Below are positions 6,034 to 6,449 of a stretch of 6,449 bases of DNA, in pieces. The stretch's first letter is position 1. Every line of letters starts with the position of its first letter. This stretch comes from Tissierellia bacterium. GTDB taxonomy: Bacteria; Bacillota; Clostridia; Tissierellales; Tepidimicrobiaceae. Made by a program: the position numbers and the translations under genes. Location: contig JAAZMG010000260.1 of assembly GCA_012798935.1 (NCBI GenBank), positions 1 through 6,449 of the forward strand. Reading direction: 5' to 3'. Below the pieces are notes generated by a model that saw nothing but the letters and a program-made list of their open reading frames with translations, was not told where the DNA came from and made no database searches.

Positions 6034-6449
6034 ATGACTGAAAGTTTATTACAAAAAACTAGAAGATTAAACAAAACATTACAAGGCTCGGGCTCAAAGC
6101 CTGTTTCTTTTCAAGAATTAAGCAAGATACTTAGTCAAATACTAGATGCAAATGTGTATATTGCAAGCAAGAAAGGCAGAGTATTAGGTTATGAACTATC
6201 AACTGGATTTGATTGTGATATTATACAAGCTGAAGTTGTAAAAGAAAAAAGATTTCCAAAGAAATATAATGATCAGTTGCTAAAAGTAGAGGAAACTAAA
6301 GAAAATGTAGAGGAAATTACAGAATGTGTATTTGATGAAGTTTCAGAATGTGATTATCCTAATAAAATTGTTACTATAATCCCAATTAATAGCGGAGGCT
6401 CAAGGTTAGCAACTTTGGTTTTAGCCCGTTTTGGTAGAAAATTCACAGA
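6034..6449 (+). CDS. codY: CodY, GTP- and branched-chain-amino-acid-sensing global repressor, 5' part only
   Basis: The frame stays open to the window edge, giving 138 residues of a protein usually about 260 long. The start MTESLLQKTRRLNKTLQ matches the CodY opening (MALLQKTRIINSMLQ in B. subtilis). The visible part is most of the N-terminal GAF domain, which holds the effector pocket: KPVSFQELSKIL (22-33), ANVYIASKKGRVLGYEL (39-55), RFPKKYN (73-79), VTIIPINSGGSRLATLVLARF (113-133). The C-terminal winged helix that reads AATTTTCWGAAAATT-type boxes lies outside. CodY is a cytoplasmic DNA-binding repressor of starvation genes in low-GC Gram-positives. Placement behind hslVU is as in Bacillus. 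The pocket segment FDCDIIQAEVVKEKRF differs from the B. subtilis one and seems to lack its Arg61. A CodY box before hslV predicts autoregulation. Confidence 0.95.
   Translation, partial: MTESLLQKTRRLNKTLQGSGSKPVSFQELSKILSQILDANVYIASKKGRVLGYELSTGFDCDIIQAEVVKEKRFPKKYNDQLLKVEETKENVEEITECVFDEVSECDYPNKIVTIIPINSGGSRLATLVLARFGRKFT

Noticed and set aside
6084..6102. AGGCT...AGCCT stem near the codY start
   Set aside because: It has five-base arms in coding sequence for a variable loop of CodY, too short to support a regulatory structure.

Overview
The window is a low-GC, gene-dense, single-strand block typical of a Firmicute (Bacillota). The best fit is the Clostridia/Tissierellia side: codons are very A/T-rich, strong GGAGG-type ribosome sites precede GTG, TTG and ATG starts, and codY is present. 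The genus cannot be fixed from the sequence alone. All six genes lie on the + strand with no convincing reverse-strand gene. The order is comM/yifB-family ATPase (3' half only), dprA, topA, hslV, hslU, codY (5' half only).

Region 1 (1-3980) carries genome-maintenance and DNA-uptake functions. A ComM/YifB AAA+ ATPase is followed after 6 bases by dprA (loads RecA on incoming single-stranded DNA), and then after 26 bases by topA (DNA topoisomerase I with three C-terminal zinc ribbons). The tight spacing suggests one transcript.

Region 2 (3981-4091) is the only real intergenic gap, at 111 bases. It holds a weak A/T hairpin just after topA, then a good -10 box (TATAAT). A sequence matching the CodY consensus AATTTTCWGAAAATT at 13 of 15 positions lies over the expected -35 position.

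Region 3 (4092-6449) is hslV-hslU-codY. HslV is the threonine peptidase and HslU the AAA+ unfoldase of the two-component HslUV (ClpQY) protease. CodY is the global nutrient regulator that senses branched-chain amino acids and GTP in low-GC Gram-positives. The gaps are 12 and 16 bases, so this looks like one operon. The CodY box in front of it predicts that CodY represses its own operon, including the protease.

Most of the content is conserved housekeeping, and I see no mobile element, CRISPR array, RNA gene or plainly undescribed system. The points most worth a second look are the predicted CodY autoregulatory site, the short Gly-Thr type propeptide on HslV, a perfect 20-base palindrome at the end of hslV, and the absence of trmFO and xerC, which separate topA from hslV in Bacillus.
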